From assembly GCF_041949975.1 (NCBI RefSeq), contig NZ_JBHFQG010000048.1, positions 1 to 21,899 on the forward strand: a stretch of 21,899 bases of DNA. Reading direction: 5' to 3'. Below are positions 14,961 through 21,899 of the stretch, one piece after another. The notes below the pieces were generated by a model. The model was not told the origin of the DNA and ran no database searches. It worked only from the letters and a program-made list of their open reading frames with translations. The stretch is from Alteribacillus sp041949975. GTDB lineage: Bacteria; Bacillota; Bacilli; Bacillales; Marinococcaceae. How positions within the stretch are numbered: the first letter of the stretch is position 1; each line of letters opens with the position of its first letter. The position numbers and the translations under genes were made by a program.

Positions 14961-16046
14961 TTATTCTTCTATTCTTTTTTCAATATCTACATTATTTTCA
15001 GATTTGTGATAGCTGAAAAAACTTTCTACAAGTGTATCTAAATGTTCTAGCTGCTCATTATATTCAATAATGTGAGAGACGACAGGCAAAATGTGGAGCC
15101 ACTCTTCACGATTAATTTCTTTGTGGTCATATAAATCCATAAATAAATCAGTTAAAGATTCTCTGCCTTCATCTACTTCTTCTGCCATTTCTTCTGTCAA
15201 ATGTATATTCACCTTTCCTATATAACGAAGCAAAATACGTTCATGGTAATCTGTTAAATAATCAAGCTGCTGCTTTATAAGTTTTTGCATTCGATCTGGC
15301 ATATGCTGAATTTCGTTTTCATAACGATCAAACGTTTTAAGTATGGTAAATGATTTTTTTAATGTTACAATCATTTGTTTAAAAACAACGAGTTTGCGTC
15401 CTTTACTTAATTTGTTTTTCAGAAAATAATTTCGCTCTTCCTTATAAAGAAGGTATAAGTTATCTAATTTAATGATGGATTCATTAATGAGCGGAATGTC
15501 TTTTTTCAGGGTTTGCTGGTTTGTTTCGTGTCTTGTGATAAGTCTAATCCATCGAATAATTTCTTCTGTTAAGTCAGAAATTTTATAATACAATTTTGTT
15601 TCATGTTTAGGTGGCAAAAACACAAGGTTAACAGTAAAAGCAGCAAAAACCCCAAGCATAATTAATGAAAATCGTTCAAACGCGAAATATAAAAATCCTT
15701 CTTGTGGGTTTCCCATAATAATAATAATAGTAACTAAAGCCAGCGAAATGGCAGAAGCTTCGAGTTTCAGTTTTAAAATAATAACAATAGCTAACATTAC
15801 AGCTGCCCCAATAATCACGGGATCGTGACCGAATGTTACTGCGAAAATAATAGCTATGGCAGCTCCTATAACATTTGCCTGAACTTGTTCAAGGATGGTT
15901 TGATACGTTTTAAAGATGGAAGGCTGTATCGCAAAAGTAGCTGAAACAGCTGCGAAAAACGAGGGCTCAAGGCCTGCCCACGAAGCAGCATACATAGCTA
16001 AAACAATGGATAGGCCGGTTTTGAAAATTCTTGCCCCGAGTTTCAT
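14961..16046 (-). CDS. ygaE: YgaE-like membrane protein, aromatic acid exporter (ArAE/FUSC) family
   Basis: A 361-aa protein with a membrane-embedded N-terminal half and a soluble, helical, highly charged C-terminal half. Hydrophobic segments cover about residues 8-145, including GLSIVLAMYAASWAG, VIGAAIAIIFAVTFG, AVMLAIVIIL and MLGVFAAFTVNLVFLP. This layout matches the ArAE_1/DUF939 group of the FUSC superfamily (compare the transporter AaeB), so export of an organic acid or similar compound is plausible but unproven. Position next to gsaB and ygaD, with convergent ygaD, is as in B. subtilis. The ribosome-binding site AAAGGAA is somewhat distant (about 12 nt). It lies 142 nt downstream of gsaB on the same strand and may be read through from it. 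Confidence 0.82.
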   Translation of the reverse strand: MKLGARIFKTGLSIVLAMYAASWAGLEPSFFAAVSATFAIQPSIFKTYQTILEQVQANVIGAAIAIIFAVTFGHDPVIIGAAVMLAIVIILKLKLEASAISLALVTIIIIMGNPQEGFLYFAFERFSLIMLGVFAAFTVNLVFLPPKHETKLYYKISDLTEEIIRWIRLITRHETNQQTLKKDIPLINESIIKLDNLYLLYKEERNYFLKNKLSKGRKLVVFKQMIVTLKKSFTILKTFDRYENEIQHMPDRMQKLIKQQLDYLTDYHERILLRYIGKVNIHLTEEMAEEVDEGRESLTDLFMDLYDHKEINREEWLHILPVVSHIIEYNEQLEHLDTLVESFFSYHKSENNVDIEKRIEE

Positions 16047-16188
16047 GGAAACGTTCTATTCCTTTCTTTTCCAATCGGGGGATCCCGAAAGGTTATTCTT
16101 TATATTTATTGATGTTAATAACGTCACGTTCAAAGCACTTTTTCTTTGTATTCCCACGAAAGGAAGAGAGTATCCCACCGATAACAAA

Positions 16189-17487
16189 TTACTGTTCTTT
16201 ATCTAATTCATCAAACGCTTTTTCTGCTGCATTTATAGTTTCTTCAATATCTTTTTCCTCATGTGCTGTAGTGATAAACCATGCTTCATATTTTGAAGGA
16301 GCTAAATTGATACCTTGATCCAGCATTTTTTTGAAAAACTTACTAAACAGCAGTTCATCGCTGTTTTCTGCATCATTGTAGTTATTTACTTTCGTTGAAG
16401 TAAAATAAAGAGTTAAAGCTCCTTTTAAGCGATTAATGGTAGCAGGAACCGTGTGGTTATTAATTATTTTGTTTAAACCTTTTTCTAAGAGAGATCCTAA
16501 ATGATCTAGTTTATCATAAACTCCTTCTTCTTTTAGTACTTCTAAACAAGCAATCCCAGCACTAATAGAAGCAGGGTTTCCAGACATCGTTCCCGCTTGA
16601 TATGCCGGTCCTAGAGGAGCTACGTTTTCCATGATATCTATTCTCCCGCCATACGCACCAATTGGAAGACCGCCGCCGATAATTTTCCCCATTGCTGTCA
16701 TATCAGGAGTGACGCCAAGAAGGTTTTGTGCTCCTCCATACATAAATCGAAAGGCTGTAATAACTTCGTCGTAAATAACAAGAGCACCGGCATCGTGAGT
16801 AAGTTCATTTATTTTTTCTAAAAAACCAGGAGCTGGTTCAACGATTCCAAAATTGCCTACAATAGGTTCAACTAAAACTGCTGCCACTTCATCTCCCCAC
16901 TCATTTAGAGCAGCCTTTAAGCTTTCAGGGTCATTAAACGGAATCGTGATCACCTCTTCTGCAATATTTTTTGTTACACCCGCAGAATCAGGAGAACCAA
17001 GAGTGGATGGACCAGACCCGGCAGCAACTAAAACAAGATCTGAATGACCGTGGTAACAGCCTGCAAATTTAATTATTTTGTTACGTCCGGTATATGCTCT
17101 AGCTACCCTGATTGTTGTCATGACTGCTTCTGTGCCTGAATTAACAAAGCGAACTTTTTCTAATGAAGGAATAGCTTCTTTTAACATCTTGGCAAAGTTA
17201 TTTTCAAGCTTTGTTGGGGTTCCGTACAGAGTTCCGTTTTGTGCAGCTTTGGTGATGGCACGGGTTATATGCGGATGAGCATGACCAGTAATAATGGGAC
17301 CGTAAGCTCCTAAAAAATCAATGTATTGATTTCCGTCTACATCGTAAAAATATGCTCCTTCCCCTTTTTCCATGAATACAGGCGTTCCGCCGCCTACACC
17401 TTTAAAAGAGCGAGATGGGCTGTTTACTCCGCCGACAATATGATCACATGCTTCCTTATATAATAACTCTGATTGAGTCATTTTCAT
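16189..17487 (-). CDS. gsaB: Glutamate-1-semialdehyde 2,1-aminomutase
   Basis: PLP enzyme that moves the amino group of glutamate-1-semialdehyde to give 5-aminolevulinate, the precursor of heme and other tetrapyrroles. The 432-aa protein shows the family N terminus (GGVNSPSRSFKGVGG), FVNSGTEAVMTTIRVAR (114-130), CYHGHSD (144-150), the D240-E241 pair in VIYDEVITAFR, and Schiff-base lysine K268 in TAMGKIIGGGLPIGA. The ATG 17487 start has AGGAGG 8 nt upstream. By position it corresponds to B. subtilis gsaB (YgaG region), the paralogue of hemL. Whether this genome also has a hemL in a hem operon cannot be seen here. It is divergent from bcp. Confidence 0.94.
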   Translation of the reverse strand: MKMTQSELLYKEACDHIVGGVNSPSRSFKGVGGGTPVFMEKGEGAYFYDVDGNQYIDFLGAYGPIITGHAHPHITRAITKAAQNGTLYGTPTKLENNFAKMLKEAIPSLEKVRFVNSGTEAVMTTIRVARAYTGRNKIIKFAGCYHGHSDLVLVAAGSGPSTLGSPDSAGVTKNIAEEVITIPFNDPESLKAALNEWGDEVAAVLVEPIVGNFGIVEPAPGFLEKINELTHDAGALVIYDEVITAFRFMYGGAQNLLGVTPDMTAMGKIIGGGLPIGAYGGRIDIMENVAPLGPAYQAGTMSGNPASISAGIACLEVLKEEGVYDKLDHLGSLLEKGLNKIINNHTVPATINRLKGALTLYFTSTKVNNYNDAENSDELLFSKFFKKMLDQGINLAPSKYEAWFITTAHEEKDIEETINAAEKAFDELDKEQ

Positions 17488-17644
17488 TTTAAGTTCCTCC
17501 TTATGAAAAGTACTTTACATTGTACCATTTAAGCACAATTTTTAAGGGAGATAAAAGAACTATTCAATTTATTTGTTAAAAATCTGAAATGAAGGTACGC
17601 TTAATATAGAACTAAAATATTTTTTAGAAAGGATGAACTATATT

Positions 17645-18112
17645 ATGGCACCAACAGTAGGCAGCAAAGCACCAGATTTTACATTACCAGCTAGCAATGG
17701 GAAGGAAGTTAGCCTTTCTGATTACAGAGGCAAAAATATTGTTCTTTATTTTTATCCAAAAGATATGACTCCCGGCTGCACGACTGAAGCTTGTGATTTC
17801 CGTGATTATACGGAAGAATTTGATGATACTAACACAGTTATTCTTGGAGTCAGCCCTGACCCGGTGGATAAGCATAAAAAGTTTATTGAAAAGCATGGTT
17901 TACCTTTTCTACTTTTGGCCGACGAAAACAAAAAAGCAGCAGAATTATATGATGTGTGGGAGTTAAAGAAAAATTTTGGAAAAGAATACATGGGAATTGT
18001 ACGTTCAACGTTTATCATTGATAAAGACGGTAAGCTGGTTAAGGAGTGGAGAAAAGTTAGAGTGAAGGATCATGTAAAAGAAGCTCTAAACTATATGAAA
18101 GAAAATCTGTGA
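17645..18112 (+). CDS. bcp: Thioredoxin-dependent peroxiredoxin Bcp (YgaF)
   Basis: Thiol peroxidase of the Bcp/PrxQ subfamily, reducing H2O2 and organic hydroperoxides with thioredoxin. The 155-aa length is standard. The peroxidatic cysteine C45 lies in the P-X3-T-X2-C-type active site (PKDMTPGCTTEAC), and the resolving cysteine C50 follows at the five-residue spacing typical of PrxQ. R and W positions in the VRSTFIIDKDGK segment also fit. I chose ATG 17645, because the in-frame ATG 17633 directly abuts the AAAGG ribosome-binding site and family members begin close to VGxKAPDF. The next gene, now a pseudogene, starts 18 nt after its stop with its own ribosome-binding site. Confidence 0.92.
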   Translation: MAPTVGSKAPDFTLPASNGKEVSLSDYRGKNIVLYFYPKDMTPGCTTEACDFRDYTEEFDDTNTVILGVSPDPVDKHKKFIEKHGLPFLLLADENKKAAELYDVWELKKNFGKEYMGIVRSTFIIDKDGKLVKEWRKVRVKDHVKEALNYMKENL

Positions 18113-18130
18113 AAAAGGAGCTAACCTGCA

Positions 18131-19087
18131 GTGGCCATTCTTTCCACTTCTATGTTAACAGCAGAACTAAGAGACAAGTTGAAAAAGAATTATAAAAATG
18201 AAAACTTTATTTTTTGTGAAAATATAGATCAAGCAAGACCTTATTAAAAAAAAACTGAAATTTTAATTACCCTAGGAGAAGACTTGACTGATCAGGAAAT
18301 AGAAGAAGCAAAAAAATGCGGTGGATCATGGTGATTTCGGCAGGGATGGATTTAATGCCTTTTAAAGCTACTGCTGAAAAGGGGATTTTAGATTTTAGTC
18401 ACAAACGCTAAAGGTATTCACAAAAAACCAATGGCTGGATACACCATGTCAATGATTCTTCAGTATTCCAGAAAGTCAGATGTATTTAAAAACCAGGAAA
18501 GAAACAAGGTTTGGAACAGAAGTATAGAAATGACCGAAATAAATCAGTAATCTATCGGAATATTGGGAGCGGGGGCTATCGGCGAAGAGACAGCCAGGTT
18601 TTCAAAAGCTTTTGGTCTCCGTACAATAGGGTTGAACCGGCATGGAAGCTCCGTTAAGAATATAGATAAACTCGTAACAGTAAATGACATGCACGCTCTT
18701 TTAAAAGAAGATGATTATTTCGTTTCTGTTCTGCCGGCTACGAAGGAGACACATCGAATCATAGGGGAAGAAGCTTTTAAAATGATGAAGAAAGAAGCAG
18801 TTTTTATAAATATAGGCAGGGGTCAGACGCTAGATGAAGAAGCACTTATAAATGCCTTACATAATGGTGAAATAGCCCATGCTGTATTAGATGTGTTTAC
18901 CCAAGAGCCTCTTCCCGAAAAACACCCGTTTTGGGAAATGGAAAAAGTAACTGTAACTCCCCATATTTCAGGGGTATCAAAAAATTATCTTCCTCGGACA
19001 ATTGACATTTTTCATAAAAACCTTAACGCGTTCAGGCGGGGCGGTAGTCAGCTAATAAAAAAGATTGATGTAAAGCAAGGCTATTAA
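18131..19087 (+). pseudogene. D-isomer-specific 2-hydroxyacid dehydrogenase, inactivated
   Basis: The span holds 318 codons plus a stop in one overall frame from GTG 18131 (AAAGGAG 10 nt upstream), but the frame is broken. In-frame TAA codons occur at codon 39 (18245-18247) and codon 140 (18548-18550). Between about 18312 and 18398 the coding sequence runs in another frame (WIMVISAGMDLMPFKATAEKG), then returns to the original one at VTNAKGIHKKPMAGYTM. The C-terminal half is intact and typical: Rossmann motif GAGAIG (near 18570), NIGRG arginine, DVFTQEP glutamate, TPHISG histidine. It probably belonged to a bcp operon. A GTG/ATG restart could in principle still yield the ~174-residue C-terminal piece, which would lack the N-terminal catalytic domain. 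Confidence 0.9.
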
Positions 19088-19144
19088 GAAAAAATGAGAA
19101 AAATTAATTGTTGAAATGCATACAATAAGCATTAGGAGGAATCC

Positions 19145-19447
19145 ATGGTGAAGTTAATGGTCTGTATTGTGAACGATTTGTACACAGCAGAATTAGAAAA
19201 ACAGATGCAGTATAAAGGGTACCGTATGACAGAGCTGTCAAGCAGCGGCGAATTTTTAAAAAAAGGAAACACTACTTTTCTTTTTGGTGTGGATGAAAAA
19301 GAAATAGAACATTTAAAGAAAGATTTAAAAGAAATCTGCATATCATATGAAAAGAAAAAACGCAGGAGGGTTGATACCTCCCACCGTTATACTTCCTTTG
19401 TATTAGCTGCTGAAGATGCTATGCTGTTTACTAATCCTTCTTCTTAA
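19145..19447 (+). CDS. PII-like protein of the DarA/YaaQ (cyclic-di-AMP receptor, DUF970) family
   Basis: A 100-aa protein resembling B. subtilis DarA (YaaQ), a trimeric PII-like receptor for cyclic di-AMP. The match is clearest over KLMVCIVNDLYTAELEKQM (start) and YRMTELSSSGEFLKKGNTTFLFGVDE (about 25-50), which parallels the [24 protein letters not shown] region of DarA. The segment between the two halves is short and basic (SYEKKKRRRVD), unlike the Gly/Pro-rich long loop of DarA, so ligand binding may differ. AGGAGG sits 5 nt before ATG 19145. It is separate from the DarA locus expected near tmk/holB, so it is a paralogue beside perR. The signal it senses is not known. Confidence 0.75.
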   Translation: MVKLMVCIVNDLYTAELEKQMQYKGYRMTELSSSGEFLKKGNTTFLFGVDEKEIEHLKKDLKEICISYEKKKRRRVDTSHRYTSFVLAAEDAMLFTNPSS

Positions 19448-19470
19448 ACATTCTTATACAAGTGCTTTTA

Positions 19471-19500
19471 TTGACAGCGTTCATATCCATCGGATAAAAT
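19471..19500 (+). promoter_or_regulatory. perR sigma-A promoter
   Basis: TTGACA at 19471-19476 and TAAAAT at 19495-19500 are separated by 18 nt. The expected transcription start, about 19507, falls inside the adjacent Per box. Confidence 0.75.
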
Positions 19501-19503
19501 AAA

Positions 19504-19518
19504 TTATAAGAATTATAA
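19504..19518 (+). promoter_or_regulatory. Per box (PerR operator)
   Basis: TTATAAGAATTATAA matches the PerR consensus TTATAATNATTATAA at 13 of its 14 defined positions. It overlaps the predicted start point of perR, which indicates autorepression, as described for B. subtilis perR. Confidence 0.85.
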
Positions 19519-19557
19519 TGTAAGAATTGTTTTATTAGGAAAGAGAGGTGCATGACG

Positions 19558-19995
19558 ATGGCGAACGAACAACTTCAAGAAGCAGTAGATGCTTTAAAGA
19601 AAACGAAGGTTCGCATGACTCCGCAACGTCATGCCATTTTGGAATTTTTATATGATTCGATGAGCCATCCGACGGCAGATGAAATATACAAGGCCCTCGA
19701 AGGTAAATTCCCAAATATGAGCGTTGCTACGGTTTATAATAATCTTCGTGTTTTTAAAGAAGTTGGGATTGTAAAAGAATTGACTTACGGGGATTCTTCA
19801 AGTCGATTCGATTGTGTGACGACAGACCATTATCATGTGATTTGTTCTAATTGCGGTAAAATTGTTGACTTTCATTACCCTGGATTGGATGAAGTGGAAA
19901 CTCTAGCAGAGCATGTAACAGGTTTTCAGGTCAACAATCATCGAATGGAAGTTTACGGAACTTGTCCGGATTGTAAAAATATTTCAAAGCACTAA
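19558..19995 (+). CDS. perR: Peroxide-responsive transcriptional repressor PerR
   Basis: Fur-family regulator of the peroxide stimulon; H2O2 oxidises histidines at its Fe site and releases DNA. The 145-aa product has the same length and numbering as B. subtilis PerR. The regulatory metal ligands H37, D85, H91, H93 and D104 are all present, as are the four structural zinc cysteines C96, C99, C136 and C139. The winged-helix recognition region PNMSVATVYNNLRVF is conserved. ATG 19558 is chosen over ATG 19552, since the AGAGGTG ribosome-binding site ends 1 nt before the first and 7 nt before the second. C86, directly after ligand D85, replaces a Phe as I recall it in B. subtilis. A near-perfect Per box lies in its promoter and a strong terminator follows. 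Confidence 0.97.
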   Translation: MANEQLQEAVDALKKTKVRMTPQRHAILEFLYDSMSHPTADEIYKALEGKFPNMSVATVYNNLRVFKEVGIVKELTYGDSSSRFDCVTTDHYHVICSNCGKIVDFHYPGLDEVETLAEHVTGFQVNNHRMEVYGTCPDCKNISKH

Positions 19996-20015
19996 ATTCT
20001 CTAAGCAATAAAAGA

Positions 20016-20051
20016 AAGGGCTGTCTCCAGGAATTTGGAGACAGCCTTTTT
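20016..20051 (+). terminator. perR terminator
   Basis: GGCTGTCTCC (20019-20028) and GGAGACAGCC (20037-20046) form a perfect 10-bp stem with an 8-nt loop, followed by TTTTT. Confidence 0.93.
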
Positions 20052-20135
20052 GCGTTTTATATAATTTTTCCTAGTTTTCCTCTGTCTGTTATTGAAAGGC
20101 TACTTATTTTTGATTTGTGAATAAAGCTTTTTTAT

Positions 20136-20492
20136 TTAATTGTTTCTAGCTTTTTTATTATATTTTGGATTAAACTCTTCCCCTTCAAGCTCTTTGTCAA
20201 GCGTCAGTGGTTCGTCGCAGTACATACAGGCATCAACACGTCCAAGGATTTTAGTTACTTTACCGCAGTTAGGACACTCCACTTTCACTGTGTTAGTGGA
20301 GATCATACCAATCCAAAAGTACACCGCACTGCTTGATAGTACAAATATAAATCCAAGCAGCATCGTTGTGGTCATAATTATAGGGGAAGAACGGAAAAAG
20401 ATACCAATATACATAACAAATATTCCAATGAAAACTAAAGACAAAGCAAATGTTCTTATCCGATTAATTTTATTGGTTGCTTTTGCTGTCAT
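20136..20492 (-). CDS. ygzB: YgzB family membrane protein with zinc-ribbon tail (UPF0295)
   Basis: A 118-aa conserved Bacillaceae membrane protein of unknown function (B. subtilis YgzB, 117 aa). Two hydrophobic helices (about residues 14-36 and 42-64, including FALSLVFIGIFVMYIGIFF and MLLGFIFVLSS) are followed by a short cytosolic-looking domain. That domain has paired C-X2-C motifs (CPNCGKVTKILGRVDACMYC), a likely zinc ribbon, then LTLDKELEGEEF. ATG 20492 is preferred to the upstream in-frame ATG 20513, because AGGAGGG lies 6 nt before it and the resulting length agrees with the family. It is convergent with perR and divergent from ygxA, exactly as in B. subtilis. Confidence 0.9.
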   Translation of the reverse strand: MTAKATNKINRIRTFALSLVFIGIFVMYIGIFFRSSPIIMTTTMLLGFIFVLSSSAVYFWIGMISTNTVKVECPNCGKVTKILGRVDACMYCDEPLTLDKELEGEEFNPKYNKKARNN

Positions 20493-20589
20493 ATGTGACC
20501 CTCCTGAATTCAAAGTATAGCAAAAAAAAATTAATTGCGCACCACACTTCCATTATAAAATTTTCATAAGAAAAAGGGTTTTTCATTGG

Positions 20590-20600
20590 TTTGTCGAACA
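20590..20600 (+). promoter_or_regulatory. Candidate Spo0A box between ygzB and ygxA
   Basis: TTTGTCGAACA contains the exact core TGTCGAA of the Spo0A binding site (20592-20598). It is a single site found by eye in an AT-rich gap, so a chance match is possible. Confidence 0.3.
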
Positions 20601-20679
20601 TTTCTTTCATAAATAACATTAATAAACAGGGCATCTAATATAAATGAACGGTTTAAAATATATGAAAGGGGAGAAATAG

Positions 20680-21540
20680 ATGGAGGGATTATTACGTAAT
20701 TTGTATCAAGAACGTGCAAGTGATCCGTTCACAAAAGGGGTGTTTTTAGTAGAAAGAACACCTGGACAAGAATCTTTCACTGATTTTTTTGATGCGGTAA
20801 TTGTGATTATCTGCGAAGAAGAAGGCGCAGCGAAAATAAAACATTACAATTGCTCTGGGGTAAGCGCTGCTTTACACATTGTCACAGAAAGAGAGCTTTT
20901 TTACTGGGTCCTATCTGGAACCAATAGAAAAATGTTAGACTGGCTTTTTAGGGGTAAAATTCTTTTTAATAGAAATGAATATATAACTAATCTGAAATTA
21001 AGGTTAAGTGAATTTCCAAAAGAAGACCGTCTGCAAAAGACAGGAATTGAATTCGCGAAATTAATACGGAGGTTTGAAGACGGGAAAGCATTATTCAACC
21101 TTCATCATTATTTGGATGCTTTTAATCATATTTTGCATGCTCTCCATCATTTAGCACGATTATCTGTAATTGAAAAAGGTTTATACCCTGAAGTAACAGT
21201 ATGGAGACAGGTTAGAGAAGTAGATCCTGAGACGTATAAGCTGTACCATGAGCTCATTGTGGGTGATGAAGGTATTGAAAAAAGGTTAGAACTTCTTATG
21301 ATCGCAATAGAATTCGCTATAAGGTCAAAAATACATATTGGAAAAGCCCACCTTTCTGCAGTTATGAATAAGAAGGCAGGGTTATGGAGTTATGATGAGT
21401 TAGCTTCATCTCGAGAAGTGCAGGATTATGTTATTGATCTAGAAATATTACTTCAATATCTAGTAGAAAACGGTCAGGTCAAAAGAGTCGAAGAGCCATC
21501 GAAAACCTCGGGTGTATTTCATTTAAGGTACACTTTTTAA
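20680..21540 (+). CDS. ygxA: YgxA family nucleotidyltransferase-like protein
   Basis: A 286-aa soluble protein of the YgxA family (about 292 aa in B. subtilis), classed as nucleotidyltransferase-like. The N terminus MEGLLRNLYQERASDP and the FFDAVIVI segment would form the degenerate nucleotidyltransferase domain. The conserved middle helical region (ALFNLHHYLDAFNHILHALHHLARLSVIEKGLYPE, split here only by name) resembles the HEPN-like helices that accompany such domains. The usual GS-X10-DXD signature is not evident, so activity is doubtful. AAAGGGGAG precedes ATG 20680. The gene sits directly upstream of an rRNA operon, as ygxA does at B. subtilis rrnD. Confidence 0.88.
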   Translation: MEGLLRNLYQERASDPFTKGVFLVERTPGQESFTDFFDAVIVIICEEEGAAKIKHYNCSGVSAALHIVTERELFYWVLSGTNRKMLDWLFRGKILFNRNEYITNLKLRLSEFPKEDRLQKTGIEFAKLIRRFEDGKALFNLHHYLDAFNHILHALHHLARLSVIEKGLYPEVTVWRQVREVDPETYKLYHELIVGDEGIEKRLELLMIAIEFAIRSKIHIGKAHLSAVMNKKAGLWSYDELASSREVQDYVIDLEILLQYLVENGQVKRVEEPSKTSGVFHLRYTF

Positions 21541-21569
21541 AAATAAATCAAAAAAATCGAAAGAAAGTA

Positions 21570-21598
21570 TTGACTGTTTATTATAAGGGTGTTAAATT
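21570..21598 (+). promoter_or_regulatory. rrn promoter P1
   Basis: TTGACT and TAAATT are separated by 17 nt, with a strongly A-rich UP-element-like tract just upstream (21541-21568). Confidence 0.75.
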
Positions 21599-21663
21599 AT
21601 TCATTGTCGCTGTTAACGCAGAGGCAATTCGCACCAATTCAAAAAATCTAGCAAAAAAAGTTG

Positions 21664-21692
21664 TTGACATGGATTGGGAGAAATGATAAATT
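21664..21692 (+). promoter_or_regulatory. rrn promoter P2
   Basis: A perfect TTGACA is followed after 17 nt by TAAATT, the same -10 hexamer as P1. The expected start is near 21699, just before a CGCC-AATTGA-GGCG hairpin (21701-21714). Confidence 0.82.
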
Positions 21693-21699
21693 ATAAAAG

Positions 21700-21807
21700 T
21701 CGCCAATTGAGGCGGAGAAAGTTGTCCTTTGAAAATTGAATGAAAGTCAAGCGTCTGTTACTTTCTTTAACGAATTATTTTTAAGATACAGCTTGTATCA
21801 ATCTCTT
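21700..21807 (+). other. Pre-16S rRNA leader
   Basis: The untranslated leader between P2 and 16S contains a 5' hairpin (21701-21714), the CCTTTGAAAATTGAA element (21726-21740) that recurs in Bacillus rRNA leaders and spacers, and a GATACA/TGTATC hairpin (21785-21799) just before the mature end. These probably take part in antitermination and RNA processing. Confidence 0.7.
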
Positions 21808-21899
21808 TTCATGGAGAGTTTGATCCTGGCTCAGGACGAACGCTGGCGGCGTGCCTAATACATGCAAGTCGAGCGCGGGAAGCAGGCAGATCCCTTCGG
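21808..21899 (+). rRNA. rrs: 16S ribosomal RNA, 5' end (partial)
   Basis: The universal 16S start GAGTTTGATCCTGGCTCAGG begins at 21816, and the region continues through GGCGTGCCTAATACATGCAA into the V1 loop, where the window ends. The mature 5' end at 21808 is set by aligning GAGTTTGATC to E. coli position 9. It is the first gene of an rRNA operon running out of the window. Confidence 0.98.

Noticed and set aside
16047..16188. Possible attenuator or operator in the gsaB-ygaE gap
   Set aside because: Only a short CGGG/CCCG palindrome is visible, with no T run, no recognised riboswitch and no good Per or Fur box.
17488..17632. Per box or clear sigma-A promoters in the gsaB-bcp divergent gap
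   Set aside because: A TACAAT (minus strand, 17519-17524) and a TAATAT are present, but no properly spaced -35 boxes and no Per-box match could be defended.
18563..19087. A free-standing 174-aa dehydrogenase gene
   Set aside because: It has no start-proximal ribosome-binding site and begins in the middle of the Rossmann fold; upstream sequence clearly encodes the missing N-terminal part in broken form, so it is the 3' half of a pseudogene.
20140..20520. A 126-codon open frame on the plus strand opposite ygzB
   Set aside because: It is a mirror of the ygzB coding strand, has no ribosome-binding site and gives a Ser/Thr/Ile-rich product without recognisable motifs.
1..21899. Transposase, integrase, phage, CRISPR, toxin-antitoxin or restriction genes
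   Set aside because: Read for these on both strands; none of the proteins shows such motifs and no regularly spaced repeats were seen.

Overview
The window is a low-GC, AT-rich chromosomal segment from an endospore-forming member of the Bacillaceae. The gene order closely follows the Bacillus subtilis yfhF - recX - yfhH - yfhJ - yfhP - mutY - fabL - sspE - ntdP - ygaD - ygaE - gsaB - ygaF(bcp) - perR - ygzB - ygxA - rrn segment. A gamma-type SASP gene shows that the organism sporulates, and the strong AGGAGG ribosome-binding sites with ATG/GTG/TTG starts fit Bacillales. The window ends in the first ~92 bases of a 16S rRNA gene. I cannot name the genus from that stub; a halophilic or alkaliphilic Bacillaceae is only a guess.

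Layout. (1) 1-7739: yfhF on the minus strand; recX-yfhH-yfhJ on the plus strand; yfhP on the minus strand; then a plus-strand operon of a 108-aa small protein, mutY, a classical SDR dehydrogenase and a cytoplasmic gamma-glutamyltransferase-like Ntn hydrolase. (2) 7740-11085, all minus strand: an orphan 117-aa gene, a decayed second copy of it behind a sigma-B-like promoter, an NADPH:quinone reductase, a class I aminotransferase and a YfhS-like small gene. The SDR, GGT, paralogue pair, reductase and aminotransferase interrupt the B. subtilis-like order as I recall it and are the main accessory content. (3) 11190-16046: fabL, sspE, an unnoticed 54-aa membrane microprotein on the minus strand, ntdP, the ygaD ABC exporter and ygaE. 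(4) 16189-19995: gsaB divergent from bcp; a 2-hydroxyacid dehydrogenase pseudogene that was once co-transcribed with bcp; a DarA-like PII protein; perR with a near-perfect Per box over its promoter. (5) 20136-end: ygzB, ygxA, then tandem rrn promoters, the leader and the 16S start.

Functionally the segment mixes genome maintenance (recX, mutY), fatty-acid synthesis (fabL), tetrapyrrole synthesis (gsaB), peroxide defence (bcp, perR), sporulation (sspE) and nucleotide housekeeping (ntdP). I see no phage, transposase, CRISPR or defence island. The items most worth a second look are the two decayed genes, the sigma-B-like promoter in front of one of them, the 54-aa membrane protein, the shortened SspE and the PII-like gene beside perR. 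No obviously new multi-gene system is visible.
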